Origin: Galbitalea sp036271795
Lineage (GTDB): Bacteria; Actinomycetota; Actinomycetes; Actinomycetales; Microbacteriaceae
Length of the DNA: 64,000 nt
Assembly: GCA_036271795.1 (NCBI GenBank)
Contig: DATAZY010000096.1
Span: 62,001 to 126,000 of the forward strand
Reading direction: 5' to 3'
Shown: positions 24,905-34,720 of the stretch, piece by piece
Layout of the letters: each line of letters opens with the position of its first letter
How positions within the stretch are numbered: the stretch's first letter is position 1
The notes under the pieces: generated by a model
Seen by the model: the letters and a program-made list of their open reading frames with translations, nothing else
What the model was told of the DNA's origin: nothing
Database searches by the model: none
Program-made: the position numbers and the translations under genes

Positions 24905-25909
24905 ATGGCGACGATAGGCGATGTGGCCCAGTATGCGGGTGTATCCCGCAGCACGGTGTCACACGCGCTCTCGGGCAAGCGCCCCATCTCGCTCGCGACC
25001 AGGGAACGCATCAATGAGGCAATCGCCGCTTTGAACTTCACGCCGAACGCCGGAGCAAAGGCGCTGGCAACCTCCAAGTCATCCATCATGGGACTCATCG
25101 TTCCGTTCACTCCCGAGGAGTTCGCCCCGGCGACCATGCAGTACGTCCTGGTCGTCTCGGAGACCGCAAGGAGCCTCGGTTACGACGTGCTCATGGTCAC
25201 CGAGGTCGACGGCGCGAGGGGCATCACCCGGGTGACGGACAGCAACCTCGTGGACGGTGTGCTCCTTCTTGATGTCAAGCGCCACGATGACCGGGTCGCC
25301 AGCGTGCTCGAAGCGCGCCAACCGGGCGTACTTGTCGGCTTCGCCGAAGGGAACGACTCCCTGGATTCCATCGACTTGGATTTCGGGGCGGCCGGAAAAA
25401 TGCTCGTACAGCATCTTTTCGACAATGGCCACCGCACTATCATCTTCATCACGTTTCCTCAGGAGCTGTTCGCCCAGGATGTGGGTTTCGCGTGGCGTTT
25501 TCGGGACGCGGCTGTGAGTGCGGCCGATGAGCTTCAGATGTCCATCGTCATCGTCTACGGCGACACCGACCCGGCAACCAGATACAAGGTGGTGGGCGAA
25601 GCTCTCGACCTCAACCCCACCGCGACCGCGTTGCTCGTCCACAACGAGGGGGCACTCGTCGACCTACCGATGCTGCTGGCCGAACGCCAACTCTCGGTGC
25701 CGCAGGACCTGTCAGTCGTGAGTGTTTTCCCGGACCAGTTTGGCGGCATGTTTTCCCTGCCGTACACCGCCATTGAGGCATCGCCCAGACCCGTCGCCGC
25801 CCGCGCTGTCCACTTGCTGGCGGCACGGATTGCAGATTCGGATCGGCCCGTGGTTTCCGAACTGCTCGAGCCCGTGCTCATCGACCGCGGCAGCAGCCGT
25901 GCGATCTGA
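24905..25909 (+). CDS. LacI-family repressor of the glycoside regulon
   Basis: A 334-residue LacI protein. The HTH reads TIGDVAQYAGVSRSTVSHALSG, followed by hinge and a Peripla_BP_3-like sensor domain starting at IMGLIVPFTPEEF. ATG 24905 has GGAG upstream; the GTG 11 codons earlier would place the start in the operator. Four copies of one palindrome flank the gene: one before it, two before the secreted glycosidase and one before the transporter, which defines its regulon without need for homology. The inducer is probably a xylose- or xyloglucan-type oligosaccharide given the GH31 and GH39-like enzymes, but that is inference. Confidence 0.92.
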   Translation: MATIGDVAQYAGVSRSTVSHALSGKRPISLATRERINEAIAALNFTPNAGAKALATSKSSIMGLIVPFTPEEFAPATMQYVLVVSETARSLGYDVLMVTEVDGARGITRVTDSNLVDGVLLLDVKRHDDRVASVLEARQPGVLVGFAEGNDSLDSIDLDFGAAGKMLVQHLFDNGHRTIIFITFPQELFAQDVGFAWRFRDAAVSAADELQMSIVIVYGDTDPATRYKVVGEALDLNPTATALLVHNEGALVDLPMLLAERQLSVPQDLSVVSVFPDQFGGMFSLPYTAIEASPRPVAARAVHLLAARIADSDRPVVSELLEPVLIDRGSSRAI

Positions 25910-25944
25910 AGCTAGGCGCGTTGCGATATTTTTTTTGTCGTTAT

Positions 25945-25960
25945 ATCAAACCGGTTTGAT
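25945..25960. promoter_or_regulatory. LacI-type operator upstream of ABC transporter
   Basis: A perfect ATCAAACCGGTTTGAT palindrome 139 bases upstream of the binding-protein start. An eight-base T run (about 25929-25936) between the regulator stop and this site may terminate the regulator transcript. Confidence 0.8.
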
Positions 25961-26099
25961 GCCGTCGATCCGGGTCGAGCCGCGGATCGACATGGACTTC
26001 GTGGGCACAGACGTGCGCTCACGCAGAAGGTAATACCCCGGCGCGCGAGCGCCAGCAACGAACACCCCACACAATTGCATCAGCAAAGGAGCTCATCAC

Positions 26100-27317
26100 A
26101 TGAAAGCCACACGGATCGTCGCGGCCCTCGCGGTCGCGGTCCTCGTCCCGATCGGGCTGGCGGCCTGTTCGTCATCCGGCACGACACCCACCGCCAGCCA
26201 CCTCAAACTCACCGTCGAAGACTACTTCCAGGCACCCCAGGTCGCCATATACAACAAGATCTACCAGACCTGCGCAGCCGCAGAGGGTGACACGGTGACC
26301 GCGACCCACGTTCCCGGCGCGAGTCTCATTGCCAAGGTCCTGCAACAGAGTTCGTCGAAGACACTGCCCGACGTCCTTCAGCTCGACAACCCGGACGTGC
26401 AGCAGATCGCCGCATCCGGCGCGCTGTCGCCGCTAAAGAACTACGGCATCACGGGCAAGGGCGTTTCGCCGGGCGTCCTCTCCGCGGGAACGTACAAGGG
26501 TGAGCTATACGGACTGGCGCCCGCGGTGAACTCCCTCGCGCTGTTCTACAACAAAGACATCCTGACCGCAGCCGGCATCACTCCGCCAACGACCTGGGCT
26601 GAGCTGACCGCTGACGCGAAGACGCTGACAACCTCCGCGCACTACGGGTTCGCCTTCAGCGGCATCAACACCTACGAAGGCACGTGGCAGTTCATGCCTT
26701 GGATGTGGAGCAACGGTGGCAGCGAGGCAAAGCTCGACTCGACCCAGAACGCCCAGGCACTCGCGCTTCTCACCGGCCTCGTGAAGGACGGCTCGGCATC
26801 GGCGAGCGTCGACAGCTGGGCACAGAGCGACGTCGACAACCAGTTCATCGCTGGCAAGGCGGCGATGATGGAAAACGGGCCGTGGCAGATCCCGTCACTG
26901 GACGCGGTCAGCTCGCTGCACTGGGGCTACGTTCCGCTTCCGACACGCACTGCGGACCAGAAGTCCCAGGCGCCACTCGGCGGCGAAACGTTCAACGTTC
27001 CGAACACCGGCGACAAGGCCAAGATGGCCGCGGCCGGAAAGCTCGTCGCCTGCATTAACAACGCCAAGAACGCCGGGGCGATCGCAAAGGCCAACCTATA
27101 CATCCCCTCGAATGAGGCTGCCGCTGAAGCGTTCGGTAAGGCCAACCCGGATCTCGCGGGCTTTGCCAAGATCATTGCAGACGCACGAGCACGTACCGCA
27201 ATTCTCGGTTCAAAGTGGCCTGCCGCTGCGACGACGATTTACACGGCAGAACAGCTGTCCTTGACTGGCAAAGCGACACCGACGGCTGCGTTCGCGCAGG
27301 CGCTCTCCACCAACTAA
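26100..27317 (+). CDS. Oligosaccharide-binding lipoprotein, CUT1 ABC transporter
   Basis: A 405-residue SBP_bac_1-type protein with signal sequence MKATRIVAALAVAVLVP and lipobox LAACS. The mature part has the expected YFQAPQVAIYNKIYQ start, LYGLAPAVNSLALFYNKDIL and the MENGPWQIPSL segment. AAAGGAG lies eight bases before ATG 26100. It is first in an operon with two permeases and a GH31 glycosidase, separated from them by a long hairpin. No ATPase gene is present, so the importer must share a genome-wide MsiK-type ATPase, as is usual for CUT1 systems in actinobacteria. Confidence 0.92.
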   Translation: MKATRIVAALAVAVLVPIGLAACSSSGTTPTASHLKLTVEDYFQAPQVAIYNKIYQTCAAAEGDTVTATHVPGASLIAKVLQQSSSKTLPDVLQLDNPDVQQIAASGALSPLKNYGITGKGVSPGVLSAGTYKGELYGLAPAVNSLALFYNKDILTAAGITPPTTWAELTADAKTLTTSAHYGFAFSGINTYEGTWQFMPWMWSNGGSEAKLDSTQNAQALALLTGLVKDGSASASVDSWAQSDVDNQFIAGKAAMMENGPWQIPSLDAVSSLHWGYVPLPTRTADQKSQAPLGGETFNVPNTGDKAKMAAAGKLVACINNAKNAGAIAKANLYIPSNEAAAEAFGKANPDLAGFAKIIADARARTAILGSKWPAAATTIYTAEQLSLTGKATPTAAFAQALSTN

Positions 27318-27330
27318 GAATCGGCATATC

Positions 27331-27373
27331 GCGGTGGCATCCCGGACCTATTTCGAGTCCGGGGTGCCACCGC
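27331..27373 (+). terminator. Strong intercistronic hairpin after CUT1 binding-protein gene
   Basis: A 17-bp inverted repeat with a single T-G pair around a nine-base loop, 13 bases after the stop and 19 bases before the permease start. No U-tract follows, so partial termination or mRNA stabilisation is more likely than full stop. Confidence 0.7.
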
Positions 27374-27392
27374 GCCAGAAGGGGCATGAACA

Positions 27393-28352
27393 ATGACGGC
27401 CGCAGACGTTACCACGCTGGGGGAACCTTCCCTCGCTTCGCGGAACGAGTCGCCGCGACACCGGCGCGGGCTTTCGCTCGACCGCGTGGCGCAGTGGACG
27501 TTCCTCGCCCCGGCAGTGACTTACATCGGCCTCTTCTTCGGCTACCCGATCGTCAAGAACGTCGTCATGAGTTTTCAGGACTACACGACTCGGACCTTCT
27601 TCACCGGCGAGGCGCCGTGGGTGGGCTTCGCGAACTATGTGACCGTTATCCGCAGCAGCCTGTTCTCCACGACGCTGATCAACACCGGACTCTTCACGGT
27701 CGGGTCGATCATCGGGCAGTTTGTCATCGGGATGGCGCTGGCGCTGTTCTTCAAGCGGCGCTTTCCCCTCAGCGGCGTCCTTCGTGCGCTGCTGCTTCTG
27801 CCTTGGCTGCTGCCACTCATCGCTTCGAGCGCGGTGTGGAAATGGATCCTCGACCAGGACAGCGGAATCCTTAACCAGACCCTTCTGTTCCTGCACCTGA
27901 CACCCACCGCGATACCGTGGCTGAGCAGCCCGAACGTCGCCCTCGTCTCCGTCGTGCTGGTCAACATCTGGCTCGGTATTCCGTTCAACGCGACCCTCTT
28001 GTATGGGGGTCTGCAGGGAATTCCGGATGAACTGTACGAAGCCGCCTCGCTGGATGGTGCGACCGGATGGAAAGCGTTCCGATATGTGACATGGCCGAAC
28101 CTACGGCCGGTAGTCAGCGTCGTGCTCGTGCTCGGGGTCGTCTACACGCTAAAAGTTCTCGACATCATCCTTGGGCTCACCGGCGGAGGGCCCGCAAATG
28201 CGACGCAAACCCTTGCCACCAATTCGTACCAGCAATCATTTGTGCTGTTCTCATTCGGCACCGGCGCGGCGATCAGCAACATCCTGATCATCATCTCCCT
28301 TGTTTTCACGGTCGTGTATTTGCGGCTTAACCGACGCGCGATCGACGAATAG
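27393..28352 (+). CDS. CUT1 sugar ABC permease (MalF-type)
   Basis: A 319-residue permease with six main hydrophobic helices. The first begins at WTFLAPAVTYIGLFFGYPI, and the cytoplasmic EAA loop reads EAASLDGATGWKAFRYVTWP. ATG 27393 follows AAGGGG by nine bases. It is followed ten bases later by the second permease. Confidence 0.92.
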   Translation: MTAADVTTLGEPSLASRNESPRHRRGLSLDRVAQWTFLAPAVTYIGLFFGYPIVKNVVMSFQDYTTRTFFTGEAPWVGFANYVTVIRSSLFSTTLINTGLFTVGSIIGQFVIGMALALFFKRRFPLSGVLRALLLLPWLLPLIASSAVWKWILDQDSGILNQTLLFLHLTPTAIPWLSSPNVALVSVVLVNIWLGIPFNATLLYGGLQGIPDELYEAASLDGATGWKAFRYVTWPNLRPVVSVVLVLGVVYTLKVLDIILGLTGGGPANATQTLATNSYQQSFVLFSFGTGAAISNILIIISLVFTVVYLRLNRRAIDE

Positions 28353-28361
28353 AGCACCGTA

Positions 28362-29177
28362 ATGAAGCGAACAAGAGCGAGGCAACTGCCGTACACCGTC
28401 CTCGGCATCGGGTTTTTGGCGATCATGCTGTTTCCGGTCTACTGGATGGTGAACACATCCCTGCAATCGGGCCCGGCGGCGGTCAATGCGACATTTTTTC
28501 CACTGCATCCGAATTTCTCTGCTTACCAACAGGCGATCAGCGAGCAATTGGGAAATATGGGTACCAGTTTGGCTGTCGCCGGCGGAACGGTGATTTTTTC
28601 CCTGGTGGTCGCAACGCCTGCCGCGTACGCGCTCGCAAAGTTTCGACTTCGATGGGTGAGCCTGGTCATGCTCGCTCTGCTGATCTCACAAATGATCCCC
28701 GGGATCGTGATCGCGAACGCGTTGTATACCGCCTACAACGACCTCGGCCTGCTCAACAGCATCCCGGGGCTCGTTCTTGCGGACGGGACGACCTCCATTC
28801 CGTTCGCAATCCTGATCCTTCGCGCGTTCATGGAGTCCATTCCGCCATCGCTGATCGAAGCTGCGCGCGTGGATGGGGCCGGGCATTGGCGAGCGTTCTG
28901 GTCGATCGTCATTCCCGTTAGTCGAAACTCGATCATTACCGCCGGGCTATTCAGTTTCTTGTTCGCGTGGAGCGACTTCGTGTTCGCCGTGACGCTGACA
29001 ACCGCATCGACGGTGCGGCCCGTGACGCTGGGCATCTACAGCTACCTGACGGCGAACATCCAGAGCTGGGCACCGGTGATGGCGACTGCGGCATTGGCCT
29101 CTGTTCCCGCCGTCATCTTCCTTGTCTTTGCGCAACGCTACATCGCGGCTGGGGCTCTCGGCGGAGCGATCAAATGA
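28362..29177 (+). CDS. CUT1 sugar ABC permease (MalG-type)
   Basis: A 271-residue permease; the N-terminal helix is TVLGIGFLAIMLFPVYWMVNTS and the EAA loop is EAARVDGAGHWRAFWSIVIP, with the MalG-type NSIITAGLFSFLFAWSDFVF segment. The stop overlaps the GH31 start as ATGA, coupling import and hydrolysis. Confidence 0.92.
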   Translation: MKRTRARQLPYTVLGIGFLAIMLFPVYWMVNTSLQSGPAAVNATFFPLHPNFSAYQQAISEQLGNMGTSLAVAGGTVIFSLVVATPAAYALAKFRLRWVSLVMLALLISQMIPGIVIANALYTAYNDLGLLNSIPGLVLADGTTSIPFAILILRAFMESIPPSLIEAARVDGAGHWRAFWSIVIPVSRNSIITAGLFSFLFAWSDFVFAVTLTTASTVRPVTLGIYSYLTANIQSWAPVMATAALASVPAVIFLVFAQRYIAAGALGGAIK

Positions 29178-31243
29178 CCGTGGATCACGTCATCCCGTAC
29201 CCACGTCAAAACAATCTCGAGGAACAGATTCACATGCCGCTTTTCCACCCCATCGCCAACGGACTTGAGGTCCGCCACCGCCACGAGGTGCTCCAAATCG
29301 AGGCCTGGGGCAACGACGCTGTTCGTGTCCGCGCCGCTCAGCATTCGATCGAGCCGCGGGATCACGGGGCCTTGGACACGCCCCCGGCGAGCGCACCACC
29401 GTCGATCGAGATCGCTGGTGACCGCGCCGAGATAACACAGGGAAAGATTCGGGTGGTCGTCACCCTGAATCGTTTGGAGGCAAACCCGGAACCCTTCCTG
29501 GGGTTCTTTCACGCGCAGACGGGCAAACCCCTGCTTCGCGAACAGCGCGAACATTTCTGGGCACCGGGCGCGCGCGTCTACTTCGGAAACCGTGCTGGAA
29601 ACTATGAGCTGCAGCAGGAGTTCGAGGCGCACGACGACGAGCTGTTGTTCGGTATGGGACAACGAACTCACGGACGACTCAATCTCAAGGGGCTGGCGCT
29701 CGACCTCACCCAACGCAACGGTGAGGTCAACATCCCTTTCGTGCTCTCGAATCGGGGCTACGGACTGCTCTGGAACCTGCCGGCGATCGGTCGGGTCGAG
29801 TTCGCAACCAACGCGACCCGCTGGCAGGCGACGCAAGGCCGCCAGATCGACTATTGGATCACCGCGGGGGACACCCCTGCAGATATCCTCGCATCGTATG
29901 CGGACGCGACGGGGCACGTTCCGGACCTTCCTACCTGGGCGAGCGGCTTCTGGCAATCCAAGCTCCGCTACCGCACCCAGAACGAGCTCATGGATGTGGC
30001 TCGGGAATTCAAACGTCGCAGGTTGCCGCTGTCGGTAATCGTCTCCGATTATTTCCATTGGTCGGCGATGGGCGACTACAGATTCGACCGCGACGAATGG
30101 CCTGATCCGGCGGCAATGGTCGACGAGCTTCGCGAGATGGGTGTCGAGCTCATGGTGTCCGTGTGGCCGACGGTATCGCCGTTGTCTGAGCACTACGCCG
30201 AGTACCGAGATGCAGGGCTGCTTGTTGGCACGGATCAGGGCGTGGAGGCGCACCAGGTTATTCGGGATAAGGGAATGCCGCAGCCTCTCCCGGTCAGTTT
30301 TTACGACCCCACCAACCCTCGGACACGTGACTTCGTCTGGAACCTAGTCCGGGAGAATTACGCGAAATACGGTATCCGGGTGTGGTGGCTCGACGCATCG
30401 GAGCCCGAGATCAACCCAGCCCATCCGGCGAACCTCTCCTTCTACGCCGGACCCGGCGCCCAGGTCGCCAATATTTACCCGCGGGACAACTCGAGGCTGT
30501 TCGCCGAGGGAATGACGGCGGATGGTCTGCCGCAGACCGTATTGTTTTCTCGCTCGGCATGGGCCGGCTCCCAAAAATACGGCACAGCCGTTTGGTCGGG
30601 GGACATCCCGGCGACCTGGGAGTCACTCGCAACGCAGGTGCGGGCGGGGCTCAATATCGCGATTTCGGGCATTCCGTGGTGGACCACAGACATCGGGGGC
30701 TTTCATGGCGGCGATCCGTCAGATCCCGCCTATCAAGAGCTCATGATTCGATGGTTTCAGTTCGGCGTGTTTTGCCCGCTATTTCGGCTGCACGGAGATC
30801 GCGAACCACGAACGCCCACCGGATATCTGCAGACTGGCGGGCCGAACGAGCCATGGTCTTACGGTGATCAGGCATACGAAGTCATCCGCGACCTGATGAA
30901 CCTCCGCGAGCGCATGCGCCCGTACATCCACGAGCAGATGGCGATCGCTCAGCGCACTGGACTGCCTCCGATGCGACCGCTATTCGTCGATCACCCGGAC
31001 GACGAGCACGTCTGGCTGGTCGACGATGAATTCATGTTCGGAACAGACATCCTTGTCGCGCCTGTGCTCCAGGCAGGGCAGGCGACGAGAGAGGTGTACC
31101 TCCCGGCCGGATTCGACTGGACCAACGTGTGGACAGGGATCACCCACGCGGGAGGCAGAAGCCTTGCCGTGGAAACGCCCATCGATCGCATTCCACTCTT
31201 CACCATCGCCGGAAGCAGCATCCTGGCAACACTCCGAGGCTAG
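29174..31243 (+). CDS. GH31 glycosidase, alpha-xylosidase-like
   Basis: A 689-residue cytosolic family-31 enzyme. The N-terminal beta-sandwich (about 1-230) precedes a TIM-barrel whose nucleophile is Asp407 in RVWWLDASEPEI and acid/base Asp477 in WSGDIPATW. The GIPWWTTDIGGFHGGD stretch and the DDEFMFGTDILVAPVL sheet are standard GH31 features. The WLDASEPE version of the nucleophile motif is common in alpha-xylosidases. ATG 29174 overlaps the permease stop and has GGAG seven bases before; ATG 29234 with GAGGA is an alternative. It presumably removes alpha-linked xylose from imported oligosaccharides, complementing the secreted enzyme. Confidence 0.9.
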   Translation: MTVDHVIPYPRQNNLEEQIHMPLFHPIANGLEVRHRHEVLQIEAWGNDAVRVRAAQHSIEPRDHGALDTPPASAPPSIEIAGDRAEITQGKIRVVVTLNRLEANPEPFLGFFHAQTGKPLLREQREHFWAPGARVYFGNRAGNYELQQEFEAHDDELLFGMGQRTHGRLNLKGLALDLTQRNGEVNIPFVLSNRGYGLLWNLPAIGRVEFATNATRWQATQGRQIDYWITAGDTPADILASYADATGHVPDLPTWASGFWQSKLRYRTQNELMDVAREFKRRRLPLSVIVSDYFHWSAMGDYRFDRDEWPDPAAMVDELREMGVELMVSVWPTVSPLSEHYAEYRDAGLLVGTDQGVEAHQVIRDKGMPQPLPVSFYDPTNPRTRDFVWNLVRENYAKYGIRVWWLDASEPEINPAHPANLSFYAGPGAQVANIYPRDNSRLFAEGMTADGLPQTVLFSRSAWAGSQKYGTAVWSGDIPATWESLATQVRAGLNIAISGIPWWTTDIGGFHGGDPSDPAYQELMIRWFQFGVFCPLFRLHGDREPRTPTGYLQTGGPNEPWSYGDQAYEVIRDLMNLRERMRPYIHEQMAIAQRTGLPPMRPLFVDHPDDEHVWLVDDEFMFGTDILVAPVLQAGQATREVYLPAGFDWTNVWTGITHAGGRSLAVETPIDRIPLFTIAGSSILATLRG

Positions 31244-32040
31244 TTTCGAGCGTGTTGCCCATCCCCTTTCCCCGTTGCTTCCTCCTGCTGTTGAAAAGGG
31301 AAACGGTTACATCTTTGGGTTGAGTCGAGCTGAGAACCTTGCGGGCCTTTCCGTCGTTGCTGGGTTAATCGGTTTCGCGGGAAACTAGTTCGTTGCGATC
31401 TACCGCATCCGCGTTGGCAAACAGATCAGTTCGGCAGCACTAGTCGCTGACGGGGTGCCATGCGCGGCTGGACGGTTGACCTCTTTATTTGTCGTCCTTG
31501 GTGCGTTCGGTGTGATGATCGGGATTCCGCTGACGGAGCCGATCAGGTCTGCAGATCGCAGATTTCGATCCTCATCCTGTGGGGGAAAGGTGAGAAGCAT
31601 TACTCGAAGGCTGATGGACGGTATCGATCCGGGCTCCTTGAAGCGGCGTAATAAGCTCCTGAGCACGTGACCGGGACCGCGGCCGTGTCAGCGATCAAGC
31701 GGCGGGGGTCGGGCCACCGGCTCCAGGCCACTGCCTTCGTGCAGGTCGCCATCTGAAGCTGGCGGGGTTGAGTTGAAAGTCGAGAGATCACGGGATCGAC
31801 GCCCGTCGGAGCCACTACATGTAAATAGGCTTTGAGCAGCTTACTTAATAACTTTGGCGTCCGGAATTAAGGTCCGAAGCGGGCGCTCTTGACTACAATT
31901 CGACTAGATCTCAATTGGTCAGCCAGTAGTTAACTGGGTTTTGAACAGGCACTGACTACATGATTCGTTCGCCTTGATGGCCCCTAACACCACCGCGACT
32001 TTGGCAGAGGCGTCCGCTTCTGCATGCATACTGGCTCTCT
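31244..32040. other. Non-coding stretch with a tRNA 3'-end-like segment
   Basis: No gene is supported in about 800 bases; the short frames show no family resemblance. At 31790-31817, on the plus strand, ACGGG-ATCGACG-CCCGT forms a T-arm-like hairpin followed by CGGAGCCAC, like the 3' end of a tRNA. It is another likely scar of integration between the glycoside operon and the exporter/regulator pair. Confidence 0.4.
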
Positions 32041-33246
32041 TCAGACCAACCGTGTTACACGGCTCGCGACGAGCGCGAGGACTGCCGCGACCAAGAGTCC
32101 GGCGGCGCCAATCACGCAGATGAGGGCGGCAGCGAGGCCGGAGACGATCAGGCTCCCTCCGACGGCCGCGCCGACGGCCTGTCCGACGTAGGTTCCGGTG
32201 GAGTTGAACGCAATGACGACGCTGGCGGTCTTTGGGTGCATGCCGGTCAGCATGTGGTTGTCTGGGGCGACAAACCCCCAACTTCCGATGCCACCGACGA
32301 CCGCAAATGCAAGCACGACAGCACCATTCGGGATGAAAGCGATGCCGAGCAATGCCAGAGCCAGCAGTGCAATGGACAGAGCCGAGGTCCTCCCGGCCCC
32401 AATCCTCTCCGTCATCCAGCCGCTGCCGAATGCCCCGACCGCGCCACCAACGCCCCAGACAAGAAGGAAAATGGCCAGCGCGCTTCCGGTGACGTGGGCT
32501 GTGCGGTCAAGGATCGGCGCGATGTAGGTGTAGACCATGATCCCGGATCCCGTGGCAAGTGCGGTCACACCAACGACGAGCAGCACGCGACGTTGTGCCA
32601 TCAGGGCGAATCGTGCGCGTAGCGGTGATTGCGCGTCCCCATTGAGGTGCGGCAGAACGATGGAGATGGCGACGAGGGCGACGATTCCGAGGGCTGCGAC
32701 AAGAAGGAGGCTGCCCTGCCAACCGACCTGTTGTCCGATGGCCGTACCGGCAGGGACTCCAATGACCGTGCCCAGTGCGATGCCACCCAATACCACTGAC
32801 AGTGCCCGGCCCCGCCGCGCCGGCCCCGCCAGCGTTGTAGCCGCAGCGTTGGCCGTCGGTGTGAAGCTCGCCGCTCCGAGCGCGGTGAGTACCCGACTAA
32901 TCAGCAGCACAGCCAGCGTTGGAGCGAACGCGCCCGCGATGTTTCCGACGGTGAACAGGGCGAGGGCGATGAGGATGAGGGCCTTTCGCGGGAGTCGCTG
33001 CGTCAGCACCGAGAGGAACGGTGCTGCGATCGCGTAGGTGATCGCAAAAGCGGTCACAACCTGCCCCGCCGCGCCTTCGGAGACCCTCAACCCGCGCGCG
33101 AGCTCGGGAAGAATGCCGGCCAGGACAAAGGAGTCGGTACCAATGGCGAAGGTGCCGACGGCGAACAACATAGTTGCCGGCAACCAACGGGCTCCGGCGT
33201 GCGGCGGTGCCGCAACGGGCGATGATGCTGTCGATGTATCGGTCAT
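32041..33246 (-). CDS. MFS exporter, DHA1 family (AraJ/Cmx-like)
   Basis: A 401-residue major-facilitator protein with twelve hydrophobic segments. Motif A reads LTQRLPRKALIL, the family C motif region is GGIALGTVIGVPAGTAIGQQ, and the sequence MLFAVGTFAIGTDSFVLAGILP is typical of arabinose-efflux/chloramphenicol-resistance-like DHA1 members. ATG 33246 gives the normal length; the longer open frame overlaps the divergent regulator. It is divergent from the MmyB-type regulator at 33329 with an 82-base intergenic region, a common exporter-regulator arrangement. The substrate is unknown. Confidence 0.88.
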   Translation of the reverse strand: MTDTSTASSPVAAPPHAGARWLPATMLFAVGTFAIGTDSFVLAGILPELARGLRVSEGAAGQVVTAFAITYAIAAPFLSVLTQRLPRKALILIALALFTVGNIAGAFAPTLAVLLISRVLTALGAASFTPTANAAATTLAGPARRGRALSVVLGGIALGTVIGVPAGTAIGQQVGWQGSLLLVAALGIVALVAISIVLPHLNGDAQSPLRARFALMAQRRVLLVVGVTALATGSGIMVYTYIAPILDRTAHVTGSALAIFLLVWGVGGAVGAFGSGWMTERIGAGRTSALSIALLALALLGIAFIPNGAVVLAFAVVGGIGSWGFVAPDNHMLTGMHPKTASVVIAFNSTGTYVGQAVGAAVGGSLIVSGLAAALICVIGAAGLLVAAVLALVASRVTRLV

Positions 33247-33328
33247 GTCCCCAGCGTGCGCTGACGCGTTAAACTGGTACAGAGACGGTTCATGCTGGTA
33301 TGAAGAGCACCCGTTTGAGGAGGTAGTC

Positions 33329-34147
33329 GTGCCCGACACTGTGCAGAGAGCTGAACTTGCCGAGTTTCTTCGCGCGAAGCGGGAGGCGACCGATCCCGTC
33401 AGCGTCGGGCTCATTCCCGGCGGTCGTCGCCGTACGCCAGGGCTTCGCCGAGAAGAACTCGCCCAGCTCGCCGGCGTCAGCGTGACCTGGTACACATGGC
33501 TCGAGCAGGCGCGTGACATTACCGTGAGCCGTCAGGTACTCGAGAGCCTGGTCCGAGAGCTCCGACTTACGCCGGCCGAGCGGGCCCACGTCTTCACCCT
33601 CGCAGGCATGGCGTTGCCGGTCGAGGTACCCCATCCCCACACTGTGGATAGTCTTCTGAGCCGACTTGTCCACGACTTCATGCCAAAACCTGCGTACGTT
33701 GCGAACCCATGGTGGGACATCCTGGTCGCAAATGAGGCCTACTCCACCCTGCTCGGCGGACTTAACCATCGACCGCCGCCGGAACGCAACATCCTTTGGA
33801 TCACCGTCACTGAGTCACGCAGGACGGGCTTGTTCGTGGACTGGGCGACGGAAGCGCGTTCCCTGGCGGGACAATTGCGCGTCAACCTGGCGCAGCATCC
33901 GGATGATCCCCGCGGTCCACAACTACTGCGGTCCGTTTTGGAAGCAGATGATACTTTCCGCCAGATGTGGGATGAGCATACGGTGGCGCAATTCGAATCC
34001 TCCCGGAAACGGCTGCGCCACCCGGGGGTTGGACGGCTCAATCTCGACTATCTGAAGTTCGCACCAGCAAACGATGAACAGCTCTCACTCATCCTTTTTC
34101 TACCCGCGGATGAGGCGACCGCCCGAAAACTGACCGAATTGGGTTGA
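33329..34147 (+). CDS. MmyB-type XRE-family transcriptional regulator
   Basis: A 272-residue protein with an N-terminal XRE-like HTH (RRTPGLRREELAQLAGVSVTWYTWLEQ) and the C-terminal MmyB ligand-binding PAS-like domain, recognisable by PAYVANPWWDILVANEAYSTLL and NILWITVTESRR. GTG 33329 follows GAGGAGG closely and gives the usual family length. It probably controls the divergent MFS gene. Such regulators can bind fatty acids or other small ligands; the effector here is not known. Confidence 0.88.
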   Translation: MPDTVQRAELAEFLRAKREATDPVSVGLIPGGRRRTPGLRREELAQLAGVSVTWYTWLEQARDITVSRQVLESLVRELRLTPAERAHVFTLAGMALPVEVPHPHTVDSLLSRLVHDFMPKPAYVANPWWDILVANEAYSTLLGGLNHRPPPERNILWITVTESRRTGLFVDWATEARSLAGQLRVNLAQHPDDPRGPQLLRSVLEADDTFRQMWDEHTVAQFESSRKRLRHPGVGRLNLDYLKFAPANDEQLSLILFLPADEATARKLTELG

Positions 34148-34375
34148 ACTCACTGGTTCCGAAAGACGATCGGAACTGGCAGGCGTGAGTCAGAGTTGGC
34201 TGTGGCCTGATTGCTCCGCCCACTGATCCGTCTATAGCCGTGTGGCTGCAAGCACGGCGCGACCTTCCCGATAGGGATTTTCAATTGTCCATGCGCCGAC
34301 ACCATCGAAAGCTCTGAAGGATCTAGGCCGCCCAGGCAAAGCGTAGGGGAGCTTCCTTGGTGGTTCATCGTCATC

Positions 34376-34720
34376 TCATGATTTCATTTGAGACATGCAA
34401 CCCGTCGATGCTCGATCACGCGAGCTGTCGCGCACCTGTCTCGAGCACCATCGCGGCGAGTGTGTCTTTGCAGTCTGGGCCGCGCCGGGCGCAGCGTCCA
34501 TCTGTGCGGCTGCAACTGCGTCGTCGTAGAGGATGACCAGTTGGCCCGCGAAAAGGGCTGGGTTTTGCGCGCCCAACGGCCCGACGAGGTCGTCGAACAT
34601 GCCGTGGAGCGATGCCCGGAAGTTCGCGGCCGCAGCGAGTTCCGGTCCGCCTTCTTGCGCCTCGGCGACCGCGTTCATGAAGGAGCAGCCTCGATAGTCG
34701 TGCTCTGCGAAAAGTTCGCC
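34376..34720 (-). pseudogene. TetR-family regulator, C-terminal remnant
   Basis: About 115 residues match only the TetR ligand-binding half: RGCSFMNAVAEAQEGG, NFRASLHGMFDDLV and FAGQLVILYDDAVAAAQMD. The DNA-binding half is missing and the beginning of the frame (about 34721-34753) belongs to other sequence, so the gene is truncated. The opposite strand beyond the break is a hydrolase remnant, suggesting a deletion fused two gene ends. Confidence 0.65.

Noticed and set aside
25921..25945. Rho-independent terminator after the second LacI gene
   Set aside because: There is a T run but no convincing stem before it, so it is only mentioned, not called.
31400..31670. Overlapping frames on both strands in the gap after the GH31 gene
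   Set aside because: Neither strand shows a recognisable family or ribosome site; left as unassigned.
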